From NCBI GenBank assembly GCA_025462785.1, contig JAOAPG010000195.1:1-26681 (forward strand): a DNA stretch of 26,681 bases, written 5' to 3'. Shown piece after piece: positions 1 through 8,547 of the stretch; positions within the stretch are counted from its first letter, which is position 1, and each line of letters begins with the position of its first letter. The notes below the pieces were generated by a model. It ran no database searches, was not told the origin of the DNA, and worked only from the letters and a program-made list of their open reading frames with translations. This DNA comes from Acidobacteriaceae bacterium. Its GTDB lineage: Bacteria > Acidobacteriota > Terriglobia > Terriglobales > Acidobacteriaceae. Both the position numbers and the translations under genes were made by a program.

Positions 1-176
1 TGGCGAAGACCCTATTAGCACACGGCCAAGACCCACAGATGCGCAGGCTGGCGCAAGAGATCATCACCGACCAGCAATCAGAAATCGAGTTGATGCAGCT
101 TTGGTTGAGACAGCGGGAGGACAAGTCGTCCACCGTGAAGCATTCGCCCGGCATTTACACGAGTAAGGAACAATGA
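1..176 (+). CDS. DUF305 family protein, C-terminal fragment (cut by window start)
   Basis: An open frame enters at the window edge and runs 57 residues to a TGA at 174-176. The peptide reads as the end of a DUF305 domain: a stretch like HGQDPQMRRLAQEII followed by TDQQSEIELMQLWL. This matches the family pattern in which small residues, a DP, a LA-x-x-II segment and a Q-x-x-EI-x-x-M helix close the four-helix bundle. DUF305 proteins are small ferritin-like helical proteins, usually secreted and often linked to metal or copper stress; their biochemical role is poorly known. The histidine-rich N-terminal half lies outside the window, so export cannot be judged. A 38-codon frame (178-294) starts 1 base after the stop, but it has no recognisable content. 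Confidence 0.75.
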   Translation, partial: AKTLLAHGQDPQMRRLAQEIITDQQSEIELMQLWLRQREDKSSTVKHSPGIYTSKEQ

Positions 177-650
177 CATGAAGGCAGTCGAGATGACTTC
201 CGGGTGGCCGAAAAACAAGAAGGAACCGAATTACTTCTTGCATTTGCCGACCATCTGGAAGTTGCTAGCCATTAAAAGCCTATGTCGATACTGATCCTTG
301 TCTCGGGTTGCCACCTATTGCTGAGCAGCATCCCACCACCAAGACCTTAGAACCTTGCGGTACGTTCTGCAGGTTCTTTACCCTTGCGTTGGCAACCGGG
401 AGCTCTCCGGACGGGGAAGCGGAAGCCATCCTTGATTGGCATCCTTCCGTCAAGGCTTTGAGGAAGAGGCTTTCGGGAAGAATTGCCGACAATCTCCAAA
501 ATCGTTGTGTCCTTGCTGCAACTGACGAACCATGAAACGCTGGTCGGGCGCATGTATGTGTGGCTGTAATTATGCTTGTGACTGTAAAGCTCGACTGGTC
601 AATTCTTCGATGCCGGTCTGGTAAACTGTTTACCTATCCGGGGGTCATTA
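177..650. other. 474-bp intergenic region, no convincing gene
   Basis: Short frames occur on both strands (for example 178-294 plus, 308-535 plus, 280-492 minus, 347-553 minus). They overlap one another, lack clear ribosome sites and resemble no family I know. I treat the stretch as non-coding spacer or decayed sequence. Its right end holds the promoter side of the haemoglobin gene, including the palindrome at 620-634. Confidence 0.5.
620..634. promoter_or_regulatory. Perfect 15-bp palindrome upstream of haemoglobin gene, candidate operator
   Basis: The sequence GGTAAACTGTTTACC consists of two perfect 7-bp arms around a single T. It ends 16 bases before the haemoglobin ATG and just before the purine-rich ribosome site (GGGGG near 640-644). 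The position fits a repressor operator, or an element that folds in the 5' untranslated RNA. I do not recognise it as an FNR, NsrR or NorR site, so the factor is unknown. Confidence 0.45.
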
Positions 651-1058
651 ATGCAGTCAGCAGAAAAGCCCTCGCTCTACGACAGACTTGGTGGCGTATA
701 TAGCATCGCTACGGTGGTGGACGCCTTCATCGACCGAATCATGTTAGATCCGAGATTGAATGCCAATCCCCGGGTAGACGAAGCGCACCATCGTGTTCCG
801 CCTGCGGGATTCAAATACCTGGTGACCGAGATGGTCTGCTGGGCTACGGGCGGCCCGCAAAAATACACAGGTAAGTCGATGGCGGAGTCTCATTCCCATT
901 TGAAGATTACGGCCGAGGAATGGGAGGCGTTCCTGGACGACTTTCAGCAGACGCTGGATAAATTCGCGGTTTCCGCAGAAGAACAAGCCGAACTGAAGGC
1001 GATCGTTAACAGCACCCGATCGGATATCGTCGTCGCCCCAGACAAAGCAGTCGCCTAA
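651..1058 (+). CDS. Group 1 truncated haemoglobin (bacterial globin family)
   Basis: This 135-residue protein has the length and layout of a truncated haemoglobin. It opens with SLYDRLGGVYSIATVVDAF, the A/B-helix signature with the Gly-Gly turn. It then has GGPQKYTGKSMAESH, which aligns with the E/F region of Mycobacterium HbN and places the proximal haem ligand at His81. The distal site differs: the B10 position, a tyrosine in HbN, appears to be Ile27. The CD1 phenylalanine also seems absent, in a LNANP stretch. Family members bind O2, NO or CO and often detoxify NO in the cytoplasm. The ATG follows a GGGGG ribosome site at good spacing. The MOSC gene begins 32 bases after the stop, so the two are probably co-transcribed. 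Confidence 0.88.
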   Translation: MQSAEKPSLYDRLGGVYSIATVVDAFIDRIMLDPRLNANPRVDEAHHRVPPAGFKYLVTEMVCWATGGPQKYTGKSMAESHSHLKITAEEWEAFLDDFQQTLDKFAVSAEEQAELKAIVNSTRSDIVVAPDKAVA

Positions 1059-1090
1059 GCTCTACCCGACGGCGGGGCGGAGGTTTCCCC

Positions 1091-1915
1091 ATGACGCAGG
1101 ACGTTCTTGGTTCGATCGTTTCTCTCTGGCGATACCCAGTTAAATCTATGCTGGGAGAAGAGCTGAATGCATCTGAAGTAACCAAACGCGGGTTGCTCGG
1201 AGATCGCGCCTACGCGCTCGTGGACAGCGCCGACGGGAAGGTCGCTAGCGCCAAGAATCCGCGGAAGTGGCCGCAGATGTTCGACTGCCGCGCCACACTC
1301 TCAGACGATCCAAGAACCGGGATGCAGGTTCCGCTGGTTCGTATCACCTTGCCGGATGGCACCATTGTCGGTAGTGAGCAGCCCGACATCGATCGGATCG
1401 TCTCGAACGTCGTCCACCGTGAGGTGAAACTGGGACGCGCATTCCCGGAGATGCGCACCGCAACAGCTGAGGAGTACTGGCCGGACATAGAAGGACTCGA
1501 TTACCGGGACACTGTCACCGAGTTCGGTCTGCCCGAAGGTACTTTTTTCGATTGTGCCGTTGTACATGTGTTGACCACAGCCACGGTCGATCGTTTGCGG
1601 TCGCTGTATCCAGAGGGGCGCTTCGAGACCCGACGGTTTCGCCCAAACGTTGTGGTGGAGACCGCGAGCGGCGACAAGGATTTCGTGGAGAATGTCTGGA
1701 TCGGGCACCTGCTCACGATCGGGGATACCGTTCGTCTCCGCATCACTGGTCCGTGTCCGCGCTGCGTGATGACAACACTCCCTCAAGGCGACCTCCCCAA
1801 GGATACTGGTGTCCTGCGTACAGCAGCCCAGCATAACCGGGCTAACGTGGGGGTCTACGCCTCTGTGCTGCAGAGCGGCAGGGTCCGCCGTGGTGACCCC
1901 GTCAGACTGGAATGA
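1091..1915 (+). CDS. MOSC domain-containing protein (YcbX/mARC-like)
   Basis: The 274-residue product has the two-part layout of MOSC proteins. The N-terminal beta-barrel segment (about 1-120) contains SLWRYPVKSMLGEEL and KRGLLGDRAYALVD. The C-terminal MOSC core (about 130-270) contains RRFRPNVVVE near 181-190 and GPCPRCVMTTLPQG near 220-233. Cys222 or Cys225 is in the place of the cysteine that ligates the molybdenum cofactor. Relatives such as YcbX and mARC reduce N-hydroxylated compounds, and mARC can also reduce nitrite to NO. No C-terminal ferredoxin domain is present, so a separate electron donor would be needed. A GGCGGAGG ribosome site precedes the ATG. The pairing with a haemoglobin suggests a shared nitrogen-oxide or reactive-nitrogen role, which is inference. 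Confidence 0.85.
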   Translation: MTQDVLGSIVSLWRYPVKSMLGEELNASEVTKRGLLGDRAYALVDSADGKVASAKNPRKWPQMFDCRATLSDDPRTGMQVPLVRITLPDGTIVGSEQPDIDRIVSNVVHREVKLGRAFPEMRTATAEEYWPDIEGLDYRDTVTEFGLPEGTFFDCAVVHVLTTATVDRLRSLYPEGRFETRRFRPNVVVETASGDKDFVENVWIGHLLTIGDTVRLRITGPCPRCVMTTLPQGDLPKDTGVLRTAAQHNRANVGVYASVLQSGRVRRGDPVRLE

Positions 1916-2041
1916 GGCGACGACTAGCGTGTCGCGGCCAGCAATTGCTGATATGGCATTCCTATTTTTAGTTGGCGGTCTAGTCGACTTCACCTAGAGT
2001 GACCTTTCACAACCAATCATCGGCCGCTCTGGGGATTCTGC

Positions 2042-2719
2042 CCCTTCAACTTGCGCGCGCTCAATTACAGCAATTCGGACTACGACGTTCGTCATTCGTT
2101 TAACATGAATTATGTCTGGTCGAATGCTTTCCGTCACTTGACGAGTAAAGGACCGAATGCGTTAGTAATAGGGATGGACCTTCTCCGGCACCATCTTCAA
2201 ACACACTGGTTTCCCGTTCTCAATTTCGAGCGGTAATCTTACAAGCGCTCTCCAAGGGACCAATTTTGGCAGCACCTCTCCCGCAACGGTATCAGCCGTG
2301 CTTGCCGATGTCGTCGGAAATCCCGGAATTGATTGCGGCGCATCCAGCGCTGCTCTCGTGGGTAAGACTCCTACGCCCTGTTACGGCGGTGCCGCTGGCG
2401 GATTATTCGCAGATCCGGCAACTACATTCTCATCCCAACCAGAAACACCTTCCGGGGACCGGGTTATTTCGACACCGATTTCAGCGTGGAAAAAGGCTTC
2501 AACATTCCTAAATGGGAGGGGTCAAGCTTCGCGATTCGTGACAGGTTCTTTAATTTATTTAATCATCCGAACTTCAATTTTCCGAACGGGAACATCGACA
2601 GTTCTGGATTTGGACAAATAACGAGTCTGGTAAGCCAACCGACGACGATCCTAGGATCCGGATTGGGAGCGGACGCATCGCCGAGACTGGTTGAGCTAAC
2701 GGCGAAAATCACGTTCTAA
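2042..2719 (+). pseudogene. C-terminal remnant of an Oar-like TonB-dependent receptor, frameshifted
   Basis: Joining three frames rebuilds the last roughly 225 residues of a beta-barrel receptor. Frame one (from about 2042) gives LNYSNSDYDVRHSFNMNYVW, the usual barrel motif. Near 2171 the homology moves to the next frame, starting GWTFSGTIFKHTGFPFSISS. Near 2440 it moves back, giving RNTFRGPGYFDTDFS, then FAIRDRFFNLFNHPNFNFP, and ends LVELTAKITF at the TAA. The two indels compensate each other, but the intervening first frame is stopped at 2236. The signal peptide, regulatory domain, plug and most of the barrel (over 800 residues) are missing. The C-terminus differs from both intact receptors in this window, so this is a third receptor lineage. 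A terminator hairpin still follows. Confidence 0.85.
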
Positions 2720-2732
2720 ATCAAATGACTTA

Positions 2733-2764
2733 TCTTGGCGGTCTCAAGAGTGAGACCGCCAAGA
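2733..2764 (+). terminator. Strong hairpin after the receptor remnant
   Basis: TCTTGGCGGTCTC and GAGACCGCCAAGA pair perfectly over 13 bp around a 6-base loop (AAGAGT). The hairpin starts 14 bases after the stop codon of the dead receptor gene. The following T-tract is weak (GTTTCT), so it may act as a terminator or mainly as an RNA 3' stabiliser. Its survival shows that the decay of the upstream gene did not reach this point. Confidence 0.7.
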
Positions 2765-2836
2765 GTTTCTACGCCGAAAGTTTCCACTTCTCATATTTAC
2801 TATTCGCGCAGCACGATCTTTCCCACCTTTTATCGA

Positions 2837-2878
2837 TGTCACTCCCAGACAAGTCGGTGTCATTTCTGGACAAGATTG
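2837..2878. repeat. Two tandem TGTC-N7-GACA elements with 21-bp period
   Basis: Positions 2837-2857 and 2858-2878 are imperfect direct copies. Each begins TGTCA, has an inner dyad TGTC-N7-GACA and continues AAG. The 21-bp period would place both copies on the same face of the helix. They lie about 170-210 bases upstream of the receptor 1 start. They could be a tandem operator. They could also be a relic of an insertion-sequence end, because IS21-type elements carry several direct terminal repeats starting TGTC. Nothing else in 2765-3047 looks like a gene. Confidence 0.5.
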
Positions 2879-3047
2879 CAGTCCTGGAAGAAGATACTCT
2901 CGCTTAAGCTTGGACCTCAGTCGAACACGACTCCGACGGTGAGCCACGTTCAATTAGGACCTCTGGTAAGTCGTTCCGCCCGGCATTCGACGGCCGGTCA
3001 GAGCGATCACCTCCGAGTCGCGCACGGTCCAGGGGAGGGGGATGAAC

Positions 3048-6000
3048 ATGAAACGCTGTGAGCAGGTTGTGTTCTTGGTAGCGGTTTTGTTGGTCGTGAC
3101 GAGTGCTGTTTTCTCCCAAATCTCATCCACTTCATTACGAGGAGCGGTGACCGATCCCAGCGGGAGTGCCGTAGCTGGAGCCAGCGTACTGCTCGCGAGT
3201 GCCGAAACAAAGACAGAGCGGACGGCCACGACAGGCCCACAAGGCGAGTATCAGTTTCTATCTCTTCCTCCAGGAACTTACACGCTTTCGGTTACGGCCG
3301 CTGGTTTCTCGCGCCAAGAGCAGTCTGGGTTGGAGTTGCTGGTCAACACTCCTGCTACGGCCAACGTCCGCCTGAAGATCGGACAGGTAAACGAAAGTGT
3401 CAATGTGAGCAGCGAAATTCAAGCGTTGAACACGGTCGATGCTTCCATTGGGAACTCCTTCGACGAAAAACAGGTAAAGCAAATTCCACTCGAAGGCCGA
3501 AATGTTCCGGATCTACTGAGCCTGCAAGCTGGTGTCACCTACACAGGCAATCGCCCAGACATTCCGAAAGATCAGGACACTCGTAGCGGAGCGGTAAATG
3601 GTGCACGTAGTGATCAAAGCAATGTCACTCTCGATGGGGTAGATGTCAATGACCAGGGAAATGGATATGCATTCACGTCCGTTCTGCCTGTGACTCTAGA
3701 TTCGGTGGAGGAATTTCGCGTCACCACTACGAATTACAACGCTGACCAAGGAGTAGGCTCCGGAGCGCAAGTGGCACTTGTTACCAAGAGCGGCACGAAT
3801 AATTTCCATGGGACATTCTATGAATACATTCGCAACACAATTACGAGCGCTAACGATTACTTCATCAAGCAGTCCGAAATAGCAACCGGTGAGCCGAACA
3901 AACCCGATGCGCTGATCCGCAACATCTTTGGAACATCCATAGGCGGCCCCATTCGGAAGAACCGAATGTTTTTCTTTGCCAACTATGAGGGAACCCGTGT
4001 GCGAGAACAGCAGAGCACGGTTCGAACGATTCCCACTCCTTCACTTTGCCAGGGAAACATCAGCTATCTGAATGCGAATGGTGGTGTGACGACGTTGACC
4101 CCGGCCGATATCAAGAATGTTGATCCTCTGCATATCGGGATTAATCCGGCGGTACTCGATCTTGCCAATCACACCGGCTACTTCGATAGAACGTTTTGCA
4201 ATGGGAAATATCCGACCAACGATCCGTCGGTGGGCGATGGGTTGAACTACTCTGGATACCGATTCCGCGCACCGGTGAGCCTGAACAACAATGCTTTCAT
4301 CGCGAAGCTTGATTATCATTTAACTCAGAATGGCAACCACACTCTATTTTGGCGCGGGGCTCTTCAGAATATTAATAATCCCCAAGCCCCGTTTCTACCC
4401 GGAACCGCCCCCGAAACTACGCTCGCCGATCACAGTAAGGGTTTTGCTGTGGGATACACGGCAGTACTTAGCTCGACAAAGGTGAATTCTTTTCACTGGG
4501 GCTTCACGCGGCAGAGCACCGGAATTATCGGTGACTCTAACCAGCCATGGGACACCTTCCTTGGTCTCGATCAGGGCATTACTTACAGCCGCAATTTTCA
4601 GATGCCTGTACACAATTTCGTTGACGATTTTTCCTGGACCAAGGGTACGCACACAATTCAGCTAGGGACTAACGTGGGCATGGCGCGCGATCCACGTCTT
4701 AGCTACCTTCACTCCTTTAGTCAGGGAGTCGGAACAACAAGTTGGATGTCGCCAACAGGATTCGCTAACAGCAGCAGCCCGCTTGATCCTACGAACGGAG
4801 GGTTCGCGGAACCTTCGTCCAACACTGCGTACGACTATCCCATGCTCTCTTTGCTGGGCATGCAGTCGCAAATCATTGCGAACTACAATTATGACCGCAG
4901 CGGAAACCTGATCGCGCCGGGAACTCCAATCAAACGGAACTACGGCTTGAACTGGTACGAATTTTACGGACAAGACTCTTGGCGCATAAAGCCGAACCTG
5001 ACGGTTACGTATGGTCTGCGGTGGTCCCTGTTCCCTCCGCCATGGGAAGTGAATGGCTTGCAGGCCTCTCCGACTTTTAGTTTGGGAAATCAATTTAATC
5101 AGGACGTAAAGAATATGCAGCAAGGACTGGGATACGACTCCGCTCAGCTTGTTTCTTTCGTTCTCGGAGGGAAGGCTAACAACGGAACCGGTTTCTACCG
5201 ATTTGATAAGTCAGATTTTGCCCCACGCTTCTCGATTGCGTTCTCGCCTCGACCAAGCGGTGGTTGGCTGCGCAAAATGATGGGAGATGGAGATAAGACT
5301 GTCATTCGCGCCGGATTTGGAAAGGTCTACGATCGCTCTGGCATGCAGCTCATCAATACGTTTGACCAGAACGCGCCTGCGGGCCTGTCCTCAACTCTGC
5401 AAAATCCTTGTTGTCTCCCGGGAATTGACGATGCTGGCGACGTCCCACGGATTACCAACATCAATGTAATCCCCACAGTAAATCAAAATAACGTTACGTT
5501 CTTTGAACCCCCACCTCCCGGAGCGTTTCCGCAGACACCTCCTGCTAGCGGCCAAGCTATTACTTGGGGAGTAGACGACAGTCTCAAGACTCCTTATGCG
5601 TACACTTTCGATTTTTCGGTAGGGCGCGAATTGCAGAAAGGATTCTCTCTCCAAGTTGCGTATGTCGGACGGTTAGGCAGAAATCTGCTTACGCAACGTG
5701 ATCTTCGGCAGCCATTGGACGTCGTGGATCCCAAGACTGGGATTGATTACTTTTCTGCCGCAAGGAGACTGTCGCAGCTGAGCCGCCAAGGCGTTGATCC
5801 TAGTCAGATCACAGACGCGTTAGTTGGCCCCACGGCCGCTTATTGGCACGACATGATCCAGAGCCTTCCGGCGGGCGCTACTGGCTACACCGCGTACGGC
5901 GTTCCCGCTGCGTCGGTGGTTCAGGCCGTTTATGACCTTTACATCCCCGCAGTCGGTGGGGTTAATCCTGGGAACGAGGTAGTTGGTCTAGGCAACATAG

Positions 6001-6908
6001 ATCTTTATGGCGGTTTGCAGGACAACTTAGGGGACAGTCTCTACTTCAAGAATGCTAACGGAACACCGCAGCCCGGCAACCTCTTGAACAATCAACTAAC
6101 GAGCATGTATGCATGGAGCTCGATTGGTAGCTCGAACTACAACGCCCTTCAGGCTACGCTGCAGAAAAAGTTCAGCAACGGAGTCCAGTTTGATTTCAAT
6201 TACACCTACTCGAAGTCAATCGACTTCACCTCCGCGGCATCGCGTGTCGGATACAACCTGGGGATTCTGGGCAGTCAGATAGTAAACGCATTTTCGCCGG
6301 AGCAGCAGCGCGCTGTTTCCGACTTTGATGCTACCCACCAATTCAATACAAACTGGATTGCGGATTTACCATTCGGCAAGGGCAAGCACTTCGCGGGCGG
6401 CGCAGGCTCAGCTCTCGATGCTTTGATCGGGGGTTGGCAGCTCTCTGGACTCGCCCGGTGGACCGGCGGTCTGCCTTTTAGCGTGAGTAACGGCCAACTC
6501 TGGGCGACGGACTGGAATTATTCGGGTCTAGCTCAAATGGTTACAAAACCAAAAACTGGCGCGTACAGGCAGCCCGACGGTTCGGTCAGTGCCTTCGCCA
6601 ATCCTGCTGCCGCACAAAGCGACTTCGTTCCGAATTTTCCGGGCCAGAGTGGTTCGCGAAATGTTCTTCGCGGAGACGGATACGTTGGCGTCGACATGAG
6701 TCTGACCAAGCGCTGGAGAATGCCGATCGAAGGTCACAGTCTGCAGTTCCGATGGGAAGTGTTCAATGTGCTGAACCAGGTCCGGTTCAATGCACAATCT
6801 ATTTCGAATCCCGTCTCGCTTCAACAGGTGCCGAGCTCATTCGGCGACTACACCAGTCTCCTAACACAACCCCGCGTGATGCAGTTTGCGTTGAGGTACG
6901 AATTTTAA
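3048..6908 (+). CDS. Oar-like TonB-dependent receptor 1 with carboxypeptidase-regulatory domain
   Basis: About 1286 residues, an outer-membrane transporter of the large Oar-like class. From the N-terminus it shows a signal peptide (MKRCEQVVFLVAVLLVV to about residue 24). Next comes a carboxypeptidase-regulatory beta-sandwich (LRGAVTDPSGSAVAGASVLL to about residue 115). A plug follows with IPLEGRNVPDLLSLQAGV and GARSDQSNVTLDGVDVNDQ. A very long barrel ends MQFALRYEF, with the terminal aromatic needed for barrel assembly. I chose the ATG at 3048 because AGGGGG lies 6 bases upstream. An in-frame ATG at 3042 sits directly on that site, and the shorter start also matches receptor 2 (MRRC). Such receptors take up large or scarce nutrients using TonB energy. 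The substrate here is unknown, but the downstream genes point to amines or amine conjugates. Confidence 0.9.
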   Translation: MKRCEQVVFLVAVLLVVTSAVFSQISSTSLRGAVTDPSGSAVAGASVLLASAETKTERTATTGPQGEYQFLSLPPGTYTLSVTAAGFSRQEQSGLELLVNTPATANVRLKIGQVNESVNVSSEIQALNTVDASIGNSFDEKQVKQIPLEGRNVPDLLSLQAGVTYTGNRPDIPKDQDTRSGAVNGARSDQSNVTLDGVDVNDQGNGYAFTSVLPVTLDSVEEFRVTTTNYNADQGVGSGAQVALVTKSGTNNFHGTFYEYIRNTITSANDYFIKQSEIATGEPNKPDALIRNIFGTSIGGPIRKNRMFFFANYEGTRVREQQSTVRTIPTPSLCQGNISYLNANGGVTTLTPADIKNVDPLHIGINPAVLDLANHTGYFDRTFCNGKYPTNDPSVGDGLNYSGYRFRAPVSLNNNAFIAKLDYHLTQNGNHTLFWRGALQNINNPQAPFLPGTAPETTLADHSKGFAVGYTAVLSSTKVNSFHWGFTRQSTGIIGDSNQPWDTFLGLDQGITYSRNFQMPVHNFVDDFSWTKGTHTIQLGTNVGMARDPRLSYLHSFSQGVGTTSWMSPTGFANSSSPLDPTNGGFAEPSSNTAYDYPMLSLLGMQSQIIANYNYDRSGNLIAPGTPIKRNYGLNWYEFYGQDSWRIKPNLTVTYGLRWSLFPPPWEVNGLQASPTFSLGNQFNQDVKNMQQGLGYDSAQLVSFVLGGKANNGTGFYRFDKSDFAPRFSIAFSPRPSGGWLRKMMGDGDKTVIRAGFGKVYDRSGMQLINTFDQNAPAGLSSTLQNPCCLPGIDDAGDVPRITNINVIPTVNQNNVTFFEPPPPGAFPQTPPASGQAITWGVDDSLKTPYAYTFDFSVGRELQKGFSLQVAYVGRLGRNLLTQRDLRQPLDVVDPKTGIDYFSAARRLSQLSRQGVDPSQITDALVGPTAAYWHDMIQSLPAGATGYTAYGVPAASVVQAVYDLYIPAVGGVNPGNEVVGLGNIDLYGGLQDNLGDSLYFKNANGTPQPGNLLNNQLTSMYAWSSIGSSNYNALQATLQKKFSNGVQFDFNYTYSKSIDFTSAASRVGYNLGILGSQIVNAFSPEQQRAVSDFDATHQFNTNWIADLPFGKGKHFAGGAGSALDALIGGWQLSGLARWTGGLPFSVSNGQLWATDWNYSGLAQMVTKPKTGAYRQPDGSVSAFANPAAAQSDFVPNFPGQSGSRNVLRGDGYVGVDMSLTKRWRMPIEGHSLQFRWEVFNVLNQVRFNAQSISNPVSLQQVPSSFGDYTSLLTQPRVMQFALRYEF

Positions 6909-7027
6909 AAATCGATTTGCCTAACCATTCAGATGCTCTTCTGCATGTCGATGCTGAGAGCCAACCACTTAAGACAGATTAGAAGTAACAAAATCGGGTT
7001 GATAGACGAGTAGAACTCGGAGGTTCC

Positions 7028-8509
7028 ATGGCAAGCACTGTTAAGTCGGATGTCCATACTTATGGGACATACATCAACGGGGAATGGTCCCGCAGTGCTT
7101 CGGGAAAGACGTTTCCGGTATTAGATCCTTCTATCGAAGAAGTTATCGCTTACGTGGATGAGTCAGATAGCGTGGATGTCGACCGCGCAGTACAGGCTGC
7201 TCGCACTGCATTCGACTCAGGTGCATGGCCGCAAACAACTGCACAAGAGCGCGGGCGAATTCTGTTTCGGCTCGCGGATAAAGTTCGCCAGAACGCGGCC
7301 ATGCTCGCCGAGATTGAGGCACGCAATGGTGGTAAACCAATCGTCGAGGCGGAAGGGGACATTCGCGCTGTTGCCACGGTGTTCGAGTATTACGGCGGGT
7401 TAGCGACGAAGATTTCCGGGCAGGTGAATCCTGTTCCTGCGAATGCTCTCAGCTTAGCGTTGCGGGAGCCGGTCGGAGTGGCTGGCCAAATCATTCCTTG
7501 GAATTACCCTCTATTGATGGCCGCGTGGAAATTAGGACCGGCGCTGGCGGCTGGCTGCACTTGCGTTCTGAAGCCGGCGGAGCAGACGCCCTTGAGCGCT
7601 CTGGAACTGGCTAATTGGTTCAAAGATGTTGGCCTACCGGACGGCGTCGTGAATATCGTCAACGGTTTTGGTAAAACTTGTGGCGAGGCGTTGGTCGCGC
7701 ATCCGCTCGTGGACAAAATCGCTTTCACCGGAAGTACTGCAGTAGGTAAGTCGATCGTGAAATCCGCTGCGGATACGCTGAAGCGAGTAACGCTCGAACT
7801 CGGAGGCAAGTCACCCAACATTTTCTTCGCCGAAGCTGATTGGGAGGCTGCGGTAGACGGCGCGCTATTCGGTATCTTTATCAACCAAGGCGAGGTTTGC
7901 TCAGCGGGCAGCCGTATCCTGGTTGAAAAGAAGATCTATTCTAAATTCGTAGAGGCGATGACGGAGAAGGCGAAGCGCATTACACTCGGCGCTCCCTTGG
8001 ACCGGAAAACCAAAATGGGGCCGCTCATCAGCCAGGAGCAGTACGATCGAGTTACGTCTTTTCTGGAAATTGGGAAAAAAGAAGCTAAGGTGGCAATTGG
8101 TGGCAACCGTCCCATGCAGTTCAACAAGGGTTATTATGTTGAACCGACTATCTTCTATGACGTCGAGAATAGTGCTCGTATAGCCCGAGAAGAGATCTTT
8201 GGTCCCGTTGCGTCAGTTATTTCGTTCGAAGACGAGGCAGATGCGATTCGGATCGCGAATGACACTCCCTACGGTCTGGCGGCGGCAGTGTGGACGCGGG
8301 ACATTTATAAGGCGCTGCGAGTAGTGAAAGCAGTTCGCGCTGGAATTATTTGGGTGAATCACATGCAGCCGACCTGTGTGGAAGCGCCGTGGGGCGGCTA
8401 CAAGCAGTCGGGTATCGGGCGGGAACTCGGCCCTTGGGGAGTGGAGGAGTACCTTGAGACCAAGCAGGTGTACGTCAATCTCGACGAGCAGCCCATTGGG
8501 TGGTATTGA
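7028..8509 (+). CDS. NAD(P)-dependent aldehyde dehydrogenase (betaine/aminoaldehyde dehydrogenase-like)
   Basis: The 493-residue length is standard for the ALDH superfamily, and every key element is visible. Asn159 lies in PWNYPLLMAAWKLGPALAAG, Lys182 in LKPAE, the nucleotide-site turn in FTGSTAVGKS, Glu257 in LELGGKSPN, and the catalytic Cys291 in GEVCSAGSR. The enzyme is cytoplasmic, since there is no signal peptide, and oxidises an aldehyde to the acid. The overall sequence feels closest to betaine-aldehyde and aminoaldehyde dehydrogenases, a judgement from memory. A textbook GGAGG ribosome site at 7019-7023 supports the ATG. It sits 119 bases after receptor 1 and 38 before the cytochrome gene. 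A role in removing 4-aminobutyraldehyde or a similar amine-derived aldehyde is inferred from the neighbouring amine oxidases. Confidence 0.9.
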   Translation: MASTVKSDVHTYGTYINGEWSRSASGKTFPVLDPSIEEVIAYVDESDSVDVDRAVQAARTAFDSGAWPQTTAQERGRILFRLADKVRQNAAMLAEIEARNGGKPIVEAEGDIRAVATVFEYYGGLATKISGQVNPVPANALSLALREPVGVAGQIIPWNYPLLMAAWKLGPALAAGCTCVLKPAEQTPLSALELANWFKDVGLPDGVVNIVNGFGKTCGEALVAHPLVDKIAFTGSTAVGKSIVKSAADTLKRVTLELGGKSPNIFFAEADWEAAVDGALFGIFINQGEVCSAGSRILVEKKIYSKFVEAMTEKAKRITLGAPLDRKTKMGPLISQEQYDRVTSFLEIGKKEAKVAIGGNRPMQFNKGYYVEPTIFYDVENSARIAREEIFGPVASVISFEDEADAIRIANDTPYGLAAAVWTRDIYKALRVVKAVRAGIIWVNHMQPTCVEAPWGGYKQSGIGRELGPWGVEEYLETKQVYVNLDEQPIGWY

Positions 8510-8547
8510 GCATTGATGACCGAGAAAATCATCACGAGTGTTTGCCG

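Noticed and set aside
308..535. Possible small gene before the haemoglobin
   Set aside because: No ribosome site and no family match, and overlapping frames of similar length exist on the opposite strand, so none stands out as real.
1301..1993. 230-codon minus-strand frame
   Set aside because: It overlaps the well-supported MOSC gene on the other strand and has no recognisable domain or ribosome site.
2734..2763. Hairpin considered as an insertion-sequence terminal repeat
   Set aside because: The arms are 6 bases apart and sit just after a receptor stop codon, which fits a terminator. No transposase remnant lies nearby.
2867..2880. Sigma-54-like promoter (TGGACAAGATTGCA)
   Set aside because: The GG and GC elements are 8 bases apart rather than the required 10, and the sequence is explained by the 21-bp repeat.
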